Assembly: GCA_023264975.1 (NCBI GenBank)
Contig: JAHFUS010000028.1
Coordinates: 1-49,832 of the forward strand
DNA from: Actinomycetes bacterium
GTDB lineage: Bacteria; Actinomycetota; Acidimicrobiia; Acidimicrobiales; GCA-2861595
Direction: 5' to 3'
Length of the DNA: 49,832 nucleotides
Part shown: piece by piece, positions 9,045 through 16,769 of the stretch
Numbering within the stretch: the first letter of the stretch is position 1
Layout: the number at the start of each line of letters is the position of its first letter
Translations under genes and position numbers: made by a program
Notes under the pieces: generated by a model
The model's input: the letters and a program-made list of their open reading frames with translations, nothing else
What the model was told of the DNA's origin: nothing
Databases searched by the model: none

Positions 9045-9439
9045 CTCGGCGGGCGCGGCGTAGCCCCACGCCTCCGCTGAGACGAGTGCCTCGAGATTGC
9101 TTCGGTCCAGTTGAGTCTCCAGGATCGTTTCGCCACCGGGAACCCCCCGACGGCTGGGCCGCTGCCCCCAGGACGCCGTGGTGCTTCACGCCTGCTGCGC
9201 ATGGCCGTCGACCCCGGCGGGGACAGCCAACGCCTCCATCGTACGCTCTTTTCCGCAGGAGCGGGGACGGGGGCGGGTGGGGGGGCGGGGGCGGGACGGG
9301 GGCAGGTGGGGGACGGGGCGCGTGGCTGGCGGCGGGCGGCCGGGCGATCAGTCCCCCTCGGGGTTCACGGGCGTCACCGGTCGGGTACATCCGACTACGA
9401 CCCGAATCCCCGGGCGCGAGGGCACAAGGAGGCGTTTCC
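9045..9439. other. Intergenic region with G-rich tract
   Basis: This 395-bp stretch separates the divergent SNF2 gene and a small membrane-protein gene. It holds a dense run of G-tracts on the plus strand from about 9262 to 9320 (at least nine runs of three or more G within 60 nt). It also contains overlapping TACG-type -10-like hexamers on both strands at 9238-9247. No convincing coding sequence is visible. Confidence 0.6.
9262..9320 (+). repeat. G-tract cluster, potential G-quadruplex
   Basis: Runs of 3-7 consecutive G separated by 1-3 nt loops occur repeatedly here. They far exceed the four runs needed for an intramolecular quadruplex. The tract lies on the coding strand about 120 nt upstream of the small hydrophobic protein start at 9440, so it may be in its promoter or leader. 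Function is inferred only. Confidence 0.5.
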
Positions 9440-9589
9440 ATGGGCTTCGTGTTGCTGCTTCTTCTGCTGGCGTTGCTTTTCGGCGGGCTCGGCCTGTTCG
9501 TGGAGGGCCTCAAGTGGGTCCTCGTCATCGCCCTTGTACTCGTGATCGCGGGCGCGCTCAACGGTTTCCGAGGCCGCCGGGTCGTGTGA
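9440..9589 (+). CDS. Small hydrophobic membrane protein (49 aa)
   Basis: ATG 9440 has an ideal ribosome site, AAGGAGG at 9426-9432, which makes this short gene convincing. The product is almost entirely hydrophobic: a Leu-rich segment (GFVLLLLLLALLFGGLGLFV) and a second one (WVLVIALVLVIAGAL), ending in a basic tail GFRGRRVV. It therefore has one or two membrane helices with the C-terminus probably inside. It resembles the tiny hydrophobic proteins common in actinobacterial genomes, whose role is not established. It could affect envelope stability or be stress-induced; no function can be assigned. Confidence 0.75.
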   Translation: MGFVLLLLLLALLFGGLGLFVEGLKWVLVIALVLVIAGALNGFRGRRVV

Positions 9590-9656
9590 CCCGCCGGCCC
9601 CGGTGGCCGCACAAAGCTGAGAAGGCGGCAGGGCTCCGGCCCTGGCACCTTCTGGT

Positions 9657-9815
9657 TCAGCGCGAGAGGACGTACACGCAGAAGGCGAGGATGCCGACTG
9701 CGATGAGGATACCGAGGATCACCTTCTCAAAAAGGGAATCCAACGCCTTTGCGGGGTCGGGTGCATGGCGGGCCTGGTGGTGGGACAGCGAACCCCGGGT
9801 GTTGACCTTGCTCAT
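9657..9815 (-). CDS. Small single-pass membrane protein (52 aa)
   Basis: A short gene on the minus strand with ATG at 9815, stop at 9657-9659 and a good purine-rich ribosome site (AGGAGAGG) about 6 nt upstream. The product starts with a polar His/Arg-rich stretch (VNTRGSLSHHQARHAPDP) and ends in one hydrophobic segment (VILGILIAVGILAFCVYVL) plus SR. This suggests a tail-anchored, single-helix membrane protein. It faces the 49-residue hydrophobic protein convergently. No family is recognised. The good ribosome site and clean membrane helix are the main evidence. Confidence 0.6.
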   Translation of the reverse strand: MSKVNTRGSLSHHQARHAPDPAKALDSLFEKVILGILIAVGILAFCVYVLSR

Positions 9816-9964
9816 GTGATGCCTCTCCTGCGTCGCTCGAAGCCGCGTCCGTCGGCGGCGGACCTGAAGATACAGCGGGTATGCACACCGGGTAAAGGTG
9901 CAAAGGTCCTCTGTCGCGGGTTTTCACCTAGCAGGCGGCAGGGACCTCGGCCTGCGCCGGTCGG

Positions 9965-9970
9965 TAGGCT
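9965..9970 (+). promoter_or_regulatory. -10 box TAGGCT of the cupredoxin gene
   Basis: TAGGCT lies 27 nt upstream of the ATG at 9998. The intervening leader carries GGGAGAGG at 9987-9994 as a ribosome site, so this gene, unlike many neighbours, would have a short leader. Confidence 0.4.
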
Positions 9971-9997
9971 CGCCGCTCTGGCGACGGGAGAGGTCCG

Positions 9998-10360
9998 ATG
10001 GTGAGCAAGCGCGCGGTGTGGGCTGCGGCGGCGGCGGTCGTCCTGGTGGGGGGCGCGTGCGGCGGGCCCGACGCCGGCTCAGGCGCCCCCACGCCGGCCG
10101 GCCGGCCCGAGCCGGGCACGGTGATCCTGCGGGACATCGAGTTCAAGCCCGACAAGGTCACGGTGAAGGTGGGCGGCACGGTCACCTGGAAGTTCGAGGA
10201 CCAGGGCATCCCGCACGACGTGGTGGCCGACGACGAGTCCTTCGGGAGCGAGGTCCAGGACGAAGGGACGTTCCGCCACACCTTCGACAAGCCTGGCACC
10301 TACACCTACAAGTGCTCGCTGCACCCCGTCCGGATGAAGGGGACGGTCACGGTCCGATGA
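9998..10360 (+). CDS. Cupredoxin-type (plastocyanin/azurin-like) copper lipoprotein
   Basis: A 120-residue exported electron carrier. A hydrophobic signal (AVWAAAAAVVLVGGAC) ends in a possible lipobox with Cys21, followed by a Gly/Pro-rich linker. The type-1 copper site is complete: His73 (IPHDV) and Cys106, His109 and Met113 (YKCSLHPVRM). It should sit on the outer face of the membrane and shuttle electrons, possibly to a terminal oxidase or a reductase. No redox partner gene is adjacent. The ATG is supported by GGGAGAGG upstream. It is convergent with the Hsp20 gene, with 34 nt between the stops. Confidence 0.88.
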   Translation: MVSKRAVWAAAAAVVLVGGACGGPDAGSGAPTPAGRPEPGTVILRDIEFKPDKVTVKVGGTVTWKFEDQGIPHDVVADDESFGSEVQDEGTFRHTFDKPGTYTYKCSLHPVRMKGTVTVR

Positions 10361-10394
10361 GGGAACGTTGCCCGTCCGTAGCCGTTCCGACCCG

Positions 10395-10784
10395 CTACGC
10401 CGGCTTGACCTCCACCGGGCCGCCGCCGGCTCCCCGCATGAGCCTGATGGCGAGTTGGCCGTTGCCGTAGGTGGCCGACCCGCCGCCACCGAAACCGTCG
10501 GGCAGTTCCACGCTGCGCTCGAACGGGCCGTAGTGCCACTCGTGTACCAGGTACTCCTTCGCCGCCGGCGTCCGCATGGCGGCGGCGATGTGCAGCTCGC
10601 CGCCGTCCACCACCACGGTGATGTCGTCGGGCATCACGCCGGGCAGCGGAGCCACCACCACCAGCGCCTCCCCGGCCTCGTAGATGTTGATGGGCACCCG
10701 CATCACCTCGCCTCCGGACTCCCCGCTGCGGCCGTCCCGGCGGTCCTGGAGGTCCTGGATGCGGTCGTCGATGTCCTTGGCCAT
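10395..10784 (-). CDS. Hsp20/alpha-crystallin family small heat shock protein
   Basis: A cytosolic ATP-independent chaperone of 129 residues. The alpha-crystallin domain is visible from about residue 30 (VPINIYEAGEALVVVAPLPG, then the strand-rich DDITVVVDGGELHI) to the conserved late motif YGPFERSVELPDGF, then a strand ending GQLAIRLMR. The C-terminal I-x-I-like anchor is weak and the N-terminal arm is short and charged (DDRIQDLQDRRDGR), so oligomer size is uncertain. It is divergent from the PBP gene across 61 bp. A weak TAGAAG box ends 6 nt before its ATG on the minus strand, so it too may be leaderless. Confidence 0.85.
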   Translation of the reverse strand: MAKDIDDRIQDLQDRRDGRSGESGGEVMRVPINIYEAGEALVVVAPLPGVMPDDITVVVDGGELHIAAAMRTPAAKEYLVHEWHYGPFERSVELPDGFGGGGSATYGNGQLAIRLMRGAGGGPVEVKPA

Positions 10785-10832
10785 GGTGCGCTTCTACCCC
10801 CCTGGTGGCCCGATGACCCTCGCGGCGGCGGG

Positions 10833-10838
10833 TAGCGT
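10833..10838 (+). promoter_or_regulatory. -10 box TAGCGT of the first PBP gene
   Basis: TAGCGT is separated by 7 nt from the GTG at 10846, which fits leaderless initiation at that codon. Confidence 0.5.
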
Positions 10839-10845
10839 ACGGGCG

Positions 10846-12942
10846 GTGCGACCCCTGGCCCGCTTCGCTGTCACCGTCGCAGTGGCCGGCACCGGCCTCG
10901 CCGTGGGCTTGGCGCTGCTGGCGCCGATCGCCGGGAACGTGCTCAGCGCCGGCTCGGGCAAGCCCGAAGACGTCCAGGCGCTGGGCGAGGTGGCGCAGAA
11001 CTCGGCCGTGTACAGCCGCGACGGGAAGCTGCTCGCCGTGCTCCATGCCGAGGAGAACCGGTCGCCGATCACCCTCGCCCAGGTCCCCCGGCACCTAGTG
11101 AACGCCATCGTCGACGTGGAGGACGAGAAGTTCTGGGACCACGGCGGGGTCAACCTGCGCTCCACGCTTCGCGCCCTCGTCACCAACGTGTCGTCGGGCG
11201 AGGTGCTCCAAGGCGGCTCCACCATCACCCAGCAGCTCGTGAAGAACGCGCTGCTCACGCCCGAGAAGAGCGTTGACCGCAAGGTGAAGGAAGCGGTCCT
11301 CGCAGTGCGCCTCGAGAACCGCCTCTCCAAGGAGGAGATCCTCGAGCGCTACCTGAACATCGTCTACTTCGGCAACGGCGCCTACGGCCTCCAGGCGGCG
11401 GCCGAGACCTACTTCAACACCCGGGTGGAGAACCTCACGCTGGGCCAGGCGGCCCTGCTGGCCGGCGTCATCCGCAACCCCGTTGGCTACGACCCGGTGA
11501 AGCAGCCCCAGCGGGCCCGTGACCGCCGCGACCTCGCCCTCGACCGCATGGTGGTGAACGGGCACCTCACCGACGCCGAGGCCGATGCCGCCCGCACCGA
11601 CCCGGTGCCGACCGAGCTGTTCACGCCGCTGCCTCCGCCCAACGACTACTTCGTGGAGGAGGTGAAGCTGCGCCTGCTGGCGGACCGGCGTCTGGGCGAG
11701 ACGGTCCAGGAGCGGTACAACGCAGTGTTCAAGGGCGGCCTGCGCATCCAGACCAGCCTCGATCCGAACCTGCAGGCGCTGGCCGAGAAGTCCCGTTCCC
11801 GGGTGCTGCCGCAGTCGATCCTGCGGGGCCGCTTCACCAGCGCCGTCGTAACCGTGGAGCCGGGCACGGGCTACGTGCGGGCCATGATTGCGGGTGACGA
11901 CTTCGGCACGGCCAAGTACAACCTGGCCACCCAGGGCAAGCGCCAGCCGGGCTCGTCGTTCAAGCCCTTCGTGCTTCTGGCCGCCCTGGAGGAGGGCTAC
12001 AGCCCGAATGACACCATCAACGGGTCGTGCGGCACCCTCAAGGTGCCCGGCTTCGACCCGTACAAGCCCGGCAACTACGAGGGCTCCGGCGGCGGCGTGA
12101 TGACCCTCACACAGGCCACGGCCAAGTCGGTCAACTGCGCCTACGCCCGCCTCGGGGTCATCGTCGGCCTCGACAAGGTGGTCGACATGGCGGTGAAGCT
12201 GGGCCTCCCGAGGGACCGCCTCGACGCCTTCCCGTCGATCTCCCTCGGCGCCGAGGAGGCCACCCCGCTGGAGATGGCGGCCGCCTACGCCACCATCGCC
12301 AACGAGGGCGTTTACAACGCTCCGTCGTTCGTCGAGAAGGTCGTCGACCGCAAGGGCGACGTGCTGTTCGAGGGCCCCTCGAAGGGCAAGCGGGCCTTCT
12401 CGGTGGAGACGGCCCGGGTGGCCGAGCAGGTGATGCAGCAGGTCGTGCAGCGGGGCACCGGAACAGCCGCCCGCCTGCCCGGCCGTGAGGTCGCCGGCAA
12501 GACGGGGACCTCACAGGAGTGGCAGAACGCGTGGTTCGTCGGCTTCACCCCGCAGCTGGCCACGGCTGTGTGGATGGGGTCACCCATCGGCAACGTGTCG
12601 ATGAAGGGCGTCGGCGGGCGCAACGTCACCGGCGGCTCGTTCCCGGCCCAGATCTGGGCCGGCTACATGCGGGAAGCCCTCAAGGGGGTGGATGCAGAGA
12701 ACTTCGTCGAGCCGGCAGGCAAGCCCAAGCCGGGCAAGTACCTGCGCGACAAGACTTCGCCCGACGATCGGCCGCGTTCCCGCCGCACCGCCACCACCAC
12801 CGACGCCCCCAGCGCCGATGCGCCGATGGCCACCGAGGGCATCCAGCCCGCCCCCGGCGCCGCGCCCGCGCCCGCGCCCGCCGTCACCGTCGCACCGGTC
12901 CCCGCTGCCACCGCCCCTCCTGCCCCACCGGCGTCGCCGTGA
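10846..12942 (+). CDS. Bifunctional class A penicillin-binding protein (glycosyltransferase + transpeptidase)
   Basis: A 698-residue membrane-anchored cell-wall polymerase. One N-terminal membrane helix (FAVTVAVAGTGLAVGLALLA) leads into a GT51 glycosyltransferase domain with catalytic Glu92 (VEDEKFWDHGG) and GGSTITQQLVKN. The transpeptidase domain follows with SxxK as GSSFKPF (Ser370), SVN as SVNCAYARLG and KTGT as AGKTGTS. It polymerises lipid II and cross-links stem peptides outside the membrane. The tail after about residue 630 is a Pro/Ala-rich disordered extension. GTG 10846 is chosen because of TAGCGT 7 nt upstream; ATG 10813 in the same frame is an alternative. The stop overlaps the next start by 4 nt (GTGA). 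Confidence 0.92.
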   Translation: MRPLARFAVTVAVAGTGLAVGLALLAPIAGNVLSAGSGKPEDVQALGEVAQNSAVYSRDGKLLAVLHAEENRSPITLAQVPRHLVNAIVDVEDEKFWDHGGVNLRSTLRALVTNVSSGEVLQGGSTITQQLVKNALLTPEKSVDRKVKEAVLAVRLENRLSKEEILERYLNIVYFGNGAYGLQAAAETYFNTRVENLTLGQAALLAGVIRNPVGYDPVKQPQRARDRRDLALDRMVVNGHLTDAEADAARTDPVPTELFTPLPPPNDYFVEEVKLRLLADRRLGETVQERYNAVFKGGLRIQTSLDPNLQALAEKSRSRVLPQSILRGRFTSAVVTVEPGTGYVRAMIAGDDFGTAKYNLATQGKRQPGSSFKPFVLLAALEEGYSPNDTINGSCGTLKVPGFDPYKPGNYEGSGGGVMTLTQATAKSVNCAYARLGVIVGLDKVVDMAVKLGLPRDRLDAFPSISLGAEEATPLEMAAAYATIANEGVYNAPSFVEKVVDRKGDVLFEGPSKGKRAFSVETARVAEQVMQQVVQRGTGTAARLPGREVAGKTGTSQEWQNAWFVGFTPQLATAVWMGSPIGNVSMKGVGGRNVTGGSFPAQIWAGYMREALKGVDAENFVEPAGKPKPGKYLRDKTSPDDRPRSRRTATTTDAPSADAPMATEGIQPAPGAAPAPAPAVTVAPVPAATAPPAPPASP

Positions 12943-13652
12943 GCGTCTTCGAGGTTCTGCTCGAGGTCCAGGCCTCCGACACGGCCGCCGATCAGCTGCG
13001 CCACCGGCGGGCCACCCTGGCGGAGCGGGCGGAGCTGGCGGCCGCCGGGACGCGTGCCGTCGAGGTGCAGGCGAAGCTGGCGGAGACGAAGGCGCAGCGG
13101 GCCGAGGTGCTGGCCCGCCAGGCCGGGGTGGACGCGGCGATCGGCACGGCGGGGGAGCGGATCAAGGAGATCGAGGGTCGTCTCTACTCGGGCCAGGTCT
13201 CGGCCACCAAGGACATCCTGGCCATGACGGCCGAGGTCGAGTCGATCAAGTCCCGCCGCTCGGGGCTGGAGGACGACCTCATGGCCACCATGGAGGCCGA
13301 GGAGCCGCTGGCCGCCGAGATGGCCGAGCTCGAGGGTGTCCTCGCCGGCCTCGAGGCGGACGCCGACCGGCTGCGCGGGCTCATCGCCGATGGTGAGGGT
13401 GTGATCGACGCCGAGCTGGCCGACGTCAACTGCGTGCGCGAGGAGCAGGCGGCCCGGATCCCGGCCGACCTCCTGGCCACCTACGAGAAGCTGCGGGCCC
13501 GCCTCCGGGGCGAGGGAGCGGCGCGCGTGTCGGGCCGGTCGTGCTCGGGGTGCCACCTCACCCTTCCGGCCCAGGAGGTCGAGCGCATCAAGCGGGCGGG
13601 GCCCGACGACCTGGTCCTTTGCGACCAGTGCGGCCGCATTCTCGTCCATTAG
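12939..13652 (+). CDS. Coiled-coil protein with C4 zinc ribbon (CT398/DUF164-like)
   Basis: A 237-residue cytosolic protein. A long heptad-rich coiled coil covers about residues 5-175 with the conserved mid-motif GRLYSGQVSATKDILAMTAE. It is followed by a zinc ribbon with CxxC pairs CSGCH and CDQCG and ends in GRILVH. This is the architecture of the CT398/DUF164 zinc-ribbon family, proposed to bind nucleic acid or act in sigma-54 or flagellar contexts in other bacteria; the role in actinobacteria is unknown. The GTG overlaps the PBP stop by 4 nt, so it is translationally coupled to cell-wall synthesis. The next gene starts 7 nt after its stop. Confidence 0.88.
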   Translation: MSVFEVLLEVQASDTAADQLRHRRATLAERAELAAAGTRAVEVQAKLAETKAQRAEVLARQAGVDAAIGTAGERIKEIEGRLYSGQVSATKDILAMTAEVESIKSRRSGLEDDLMATMEAEEPLAAEMAELEGVLAGLEADADRLRGLIADGEGVIDAELADVNCVREEQAARIPADLLATYEKLRARLRGEGAARVSGRSCSGCHLTLPAQEVERIKRAGPDDLVLCDQCGRILVH

Positions 13653-13659
13653 GGTTTTC

Positions 13660-14172
13660 GTGCTCCTCTGGTTCGCCGGCTGCTCGCTGGTGGCGGTGTG
13701 GCTGGTCTTCAAGGACCCTGCGATCGACTACCGGCTGGTGGTGGCCGGCGCCCTGCTCCCCGATGCCGTCGACGTGTTCCTCGGCGGCCCCCGTTACCTG
13801 CACAGCCTGGCTGCCGGCGTCGCCACCCTGACACTGGTGATGCTGGCCACCCGGGGCCGGCGGGGCCTGCGCCGGCGCCTGCTGGCGCTGCCCATCGGCA
13901 TGTTCCTCCACCTCGTGCTCGATGCCATGTGGGCCCGAACCGAGGTGTTCTGGTGGCCCGCCTTCGGCCTCGACCTGACCGGCGACGAGCTGCCCAGCCT
14001 GGCCCGGCCGGCCGGCGTGCTGGCGCTGCAGGAGGTGGCGGGCGCGGTCGCCCTGGCGTGGTGGTGGGGGAGGTTCCGGCTGTCGGAGCCGGAGCGCCGC
14101 CGGCGGTTCATGACCACCGGCAGGCTCAGCCGCGACCTGGCCGGCCGGGGGCCCGGCTCCGGTCGCTCCTGA
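13660..14172 (+). CDS. Multi-pass membrane protein, possible metal-dependent hydrolase (YdjM/DUF457-like)
   Basis: A 170-residue membrane protein with about four helices. Conserved-looking polar residues sit near the membrane: LLPDAVDVF, RYLHSLAAG and FLHLVLDAMW. The spaced Asp/His pattern (PDxxD, HS, HLxxD) matches the membrane-bound metal-dependent hydrolases of the DUF457/YdjM type, so a hydrolase activity is plausible but not proven. GTG 13660 starts 7 nt after the zinc-ribbon gene stop, making this the third gene of the PBP operon. The C-terminus is a basic cytosolic tail (ERRRRFMTTGRLSRDL). Confidence 0.65.
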   Translation: MLLWFAGCSLVAVWLVFKDPAIDYRLVVAGALLPDAVDVFLGGPRYLHSLAAGVATLTLVMLATRGRRGLRRRLLALPIGMFLHLVLDAMWARTEVFWWPAFGLDLTGDELPSLARPAGVLALQEVAGAVALAWWWGRFRLSEPERRRRFMTTGRLSRDLAGRGPGSGRS

Positions 14173-14268
14173 GGAGCGGGCCGGGGTCGCTGCTGATTCC
14201 CGGTACGGAACCCCACCTCGGAGCGCGTGCGTTCCCGCACCGGCCGGCTCATGGGAGGCTTGACGCAA

Positions 14269-15300
14269 ATGACCGACGTCGCCATCTCCGCCGAAGGCGT
14301 CACCAAGCGGTTCGGTGACGTGCTGGCCCTCGATTCGGTGGACCTGGCCGTGCCCGCCGGTACCGTGTTCGGCCTGCTCGGCCCCAACGGGGCGGGCAAG
14401 ACCACGATGGTGCGGATCCTCACCACCATCCTCCAGCCCGACGGCGGGCGGGCGAGCGTGCTCGGCGCCGACGTCGTGCGCGAGGCCGACAGGGTGCGGT
14501 CGCGCATCGGGCTGGCCGGCCAGTACGCAGCGGTCGACGAGAACCTCACCGGGCGTGAGAACCTGAGGATGATCGGTCGGCTCACCCACCTGGCCCGCCC
14601 TGTCGCCGCCCGCCGGGCCGACGAGCTGCTCGAGCGGTTCGGGCTGGCCGACGCCGCCGACCGCACCGCCCGTACCTACTCGGGCGGCATGCGCCGCCGG
14701 CTCGACCTGGCCGCCGCCCTCGTGCACCGCCCGCCCGTGCTGTTCCTCGACGAGCCCACCACCGGCCTCGACCTCCGCAGCCGGTCCGACCTGTGGGCCG
14801 TCATCGCCGAGTTGGTGGCCGAGGGCATGACCCTGCTGCTCACCACCCAGTACCTCGAGGAGGCCGACCGCCTGGCCGACCGCATCGGCGTGGTCGACGG
14901 CGGGCGGGTGGTGGCAGAGGGCACGGCCGCCGAGCTCAAGGCCGGCCTGGGCACCACCGTCGTCGAGGTCGGGTTCGGCGACGACGGCCTGGCTGCCCGG
15001 GCGGCCGAGGCGTTGGCCCGCTTCGGCGTCTCCGGGCCCGAACGGGACGGCGCCCTCGTGCGTTTCGAGGTCGACGACGGGCCCCGTGTGCTCATCGCTG
15101 TCCTCGGCGAGCTCGACGAGCGGGGCATCGTGCCGGCGACCGTCGCCATCCGCGAGCCCAGCCTCGACGACGTCTTCCTCGCCCTCACCGGCCACCGCAC
15201 CGAGGAGGCGACGGCCGACCAGGCGGAGGCGGCCTCGGGAGGCCATGACGGCTCCGCGCCGGCCCGAGGCCGCCGCGTCCCCACAGGAGGTCGCCGATGA
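14269..15300 (+). CDS. ABC transporter ATP-binding protein, DrrA (daunorubicin-resistance) family
   Basis: The 343-residue nucleotide-binding subunit of an exporter. It contains Walker A GPNGAGKTT (38-46), the DrrA-type Q-loop region GLAGQYAAVDENLTG, signature YSGGMRRR, Walker B FLDEPTTGLD and the H-loop region as LLTTQYLEEAD, where the usual H-loop His is replaced by Gln as in DrrA proteins. The DrrA-type C-terminal domain with EPSLDDVFLALTGH follows. ATG 14269 has GGAGG-like purines upstream; ATG 14251 is an in-frame alternative. The stop overlaps the permease ATG by 4 nt. Substrates of such pairs are drugs or lipids; this one is unknown. Confidence 0.92.
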   Translation: MTDVAISAEGVTKRFGDVLALDSVDLAVPAGTVFGLLGPNGAGKTTMVRILTTILQPDGGRASVLGADVVREADRVRSRIGLAGQYAAVDENLTGRENLRMIGRLTHLARPVAARRADELLERFGLADAADRTARTYSGGMRRRLDLAAALVHRPPVLFLDEPTTGLDLRSRSDLWAVIAELVAEGMTLLLTTQYLEEADRLADRIGVVDGGRVVAEGTAAELKAGLGTTVVEVGFGDDGLAARAAEALARFGVSGPERDGALVRFEVDDGPRVLIAVLGELDERGIVPATVAIREPSLDDVFLALTGHRTEEATADQAEAASGGHDGSAPARGRRVPTGGRR

Positions 15301-16109
15301 CCACCGTCACCGCCCCGTCCGCCGTACCTGCCGCCCCGCCCGGGAGCAGGCTCGGGTGGGCCGTCGCCGACACGCTCACCATCGCCGGGCGCAACCTCAC
15401 GACCATCCGGCGCCTGCCCCAGTTGCTGGTGTTCGCCACCATTCAGCCGGTCATCTTCGTGCTGCTGTTCCGCTACGCCTTCGGGGGCGCCATCCGCACG
15501 CCGGGCATTCCCTACGTCGATTACCTGATGCCCGGGATCTTCGCCCAGACGGTCACTTTCGGCAGCCTCGGCACCGGCATCGGGCTCGCCGACGACCTCC
15601 AGAAGGGCCTCATCGAGCGCTTCCGGTCGCTACCCATGGCCCGCTCGGCCGTGCTCGGCGGGCGCATCGTGAGCGACCTCGTGCGCAACACGTTCGTGGT
15701 CTTCCTCATGTGCGTGGTGGGCTACCTGGTCGGCTTCCGGGTCCACACCAATCCAGTGGCGTTCGCCGGCGGGCTGGTGGTGCTCCTGCTCTTCGCCTGC
15801 TCCCTATCTGTGATCTTCGCCCTCGTCGGCCTGTCGGTGCGCACGGCTGAGAGCGCCCAGGCGGCCGGCTTCCCGATGCTCGCCCCGCTGGTGTTCGCCT
15901 CGTCGGCCTTCGTGCCGGTGGCCACAATGCCCGGCTGGCTCCAGGTCTTCGCCCGCCACCAGCCCCTGTCGGTCACCGTCGACGCCGTGCGGGCGCTGTC
16001 GCAGGGCGGTCCCACCACCAGCTTCGTCCTTCAGTCGCTGGCGTGGACGGTGGGCATCATCGCCGTGTTCGGTCCCCTGGCCGTGCGCAAGTACCGCCGT
16101 ACAGCCTGA
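15297..16109 (+). CDS. ABC-2 type transporter permease, DrrB family
   Basis: The 270-residue membrane partner of the DrrA-like ATPase, starting at an ATGA overlap. The N-terminal cytosolic stretch carries the coupling region (AGRNLTTIRRLPQLLVF). About six membrane helices follow, with the ABC-2 hallmark LPMARSAVLGGRIVSDL between helices and FVPVATMPGWLQVFARHQPL before the last helix. It exports a hydrophobic compound across the cytoplasmic membrane. The strict overlap implies coupled translation and a two-gene exporter. No regulator gene is immediately adjacent. Confidence 0.92.
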   Translation: MTTVTAPSAVPAAPPGSRLGWAVADTLTIAGRNLTTIRRLPQLLVFATIQPVIFVLLFRYAFGGAIRTPGIPYVDYLMPGIFAQTVTFGSLGTGIGLADDLQKGLIERFRSLPMARSAVLGGRIVSDLVRNTFVVFLMCVVGYLVGFRVHTNPVAFAGGLVVLLLFACSLSVIFALVGLSVRTAESAQAAGFPMLAPLVFASSAFVPVATMPGWLQVFARHQPLSVTVDAVRALSQGGPTTSFVLQSLAWTVGIIAVFGPLAVRKYRRTA

Positions 16110-16222
16110 CAGCGGTCCGAAAAATCAGGCCTGGCCTGGAACTCGTACGGCCCGGCCGTCGTTCTTCTCATCGGTTCACGAAAACAGTCCCACCTGTCTT
16201 TGACCGAACCGCCGGTGGGCCG

Positions 16223-16460
16223 CCCCCGTCCCGGATTCGTCCCTTCCCAGGGACGGGGGTGGCCGTACCGGATCCCTCCGCCGCCGGCGCGCTCTCCCGC
16301 TCCGGGCGGATGGGCCATATGCCCGATGGAAGTGCAGTGCCGACCTTCTACCGTTCCCCGTAGGGGCGGAAGGCAGGAATCGGTTGCCCGCAACGTGGCG
16401 GACGCCGGCAACTCCTGCCGTATGACGAAGAAGGGACCTCCCGGGGGGCGGGGGGTCCTT
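16223..16460 (+). ncRNA. Candidate structured RNA in a 620-bp intergenic region
   Basis: A series of strong inverted repeats lies between the DrrB-like gene and the K+ channel gene. A 10-bp stem pairs 16223-16232 with 16250-16259 and competes with an alternative stem 16238-16243/16250-16255. CCTTC/GAAGG (16344-16348/16369-16373) encloses CCCCgtaGGGG. A long hairpin pairs 16372-16378 with 16413-16419 and 16383-16388 with 16407-16412. A final GC-rich hairpin spans 16431-16460. The dyads give no strand, so plus is assumed from the downstream gene. It matches no riboswitch class I can name. The flanks (16110-16222, 16461-16730) hold no convincing gene. Confidence 0.45.
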
Positions 16461-16730
16461 CCTCGCGTCCTGCCCCGGGCCACGGGCCGCTCTACCTGCG
16501 GACTGTGTACCGCCAGGCGGACGACGACCGGGGTGTTCCATCTGTGGGCCGGCCTCGACGGGCCCGAGGACCTGTCGTTCGCCGACGACCCGGCCACCTT
16601 CCCGCCCGCCTCGCCTCCCCATGGCCGTCGGCGTCGAGAACCTCGACGGCAGTGGCGGCGACTACCGGACGACGCCCCCCACCGGAGCGAGCGGGCCGCT
16701 GTAGGAGGTCGCCCGGCGGGCGGGCGCCGC

Positions 16731-16736
16731 TACGCT
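16731..16736 (+). promoter_or_regulatory. -10 box TACGCT upstream of the K+ channel gene
   Basis: TACGCT ends 9 nt before the ATG at 16746 of a 7-codon open frame and 29 nt before the channel GTG. Transcription would start almost at the ATG of the mini-ORF. Confidence 0.5.
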
Positions 16737-16745
16737 CGCCCGCCG

Positions 16746-16769
16746 ATGCGACGAGAAGCGCTCAGGTGA
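16746..16769 (+). CDS. Putative 7-codon leader peptide overlapping the channel start
   Basis: ATG 16746 opens the peptide MRREALR, ending at TGA 16767-16769. This stop overlaps the GTG start of the K+ channel (16766-16768) as GTGA. With TACGCT just upstream, the ATG would be the natural leaderless start, and the channel would be read by re-initiation at the overlap. This is a prediction from spacing only; the same frame is open further upstream without coding character. Confidence 0.35.
   Translation: MRREALR

Noticed and set aside
5706-9080. A 1124-codon open frame antisense to the SNF2 gene
   Set aside because: It is a shadow caused by GC-rich third positions of the real gene; the translation is low-complexity Gly/Arg/Ala/His with no motif.
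13588-15246. A 552-codon minus-strand frame across three genes
   Set aside because: It spans unrelated plus-strand genes with clear motifs, so it is a compositional artefact.
16223-16460. Assignment to cobalamin, c-di-AMP, SAM or other named riboswitch
   Set aside because: Short pieces look suggestive but the conserved core order of each class is not present.
16200-16769. A 189-codon frame over the structured intergenic region
   Set aside because: The translation is irregular and Pro/Arg-rich, and the strong stems explain the sequence better; only its last 7 codons are kept as a possible leader peptide.
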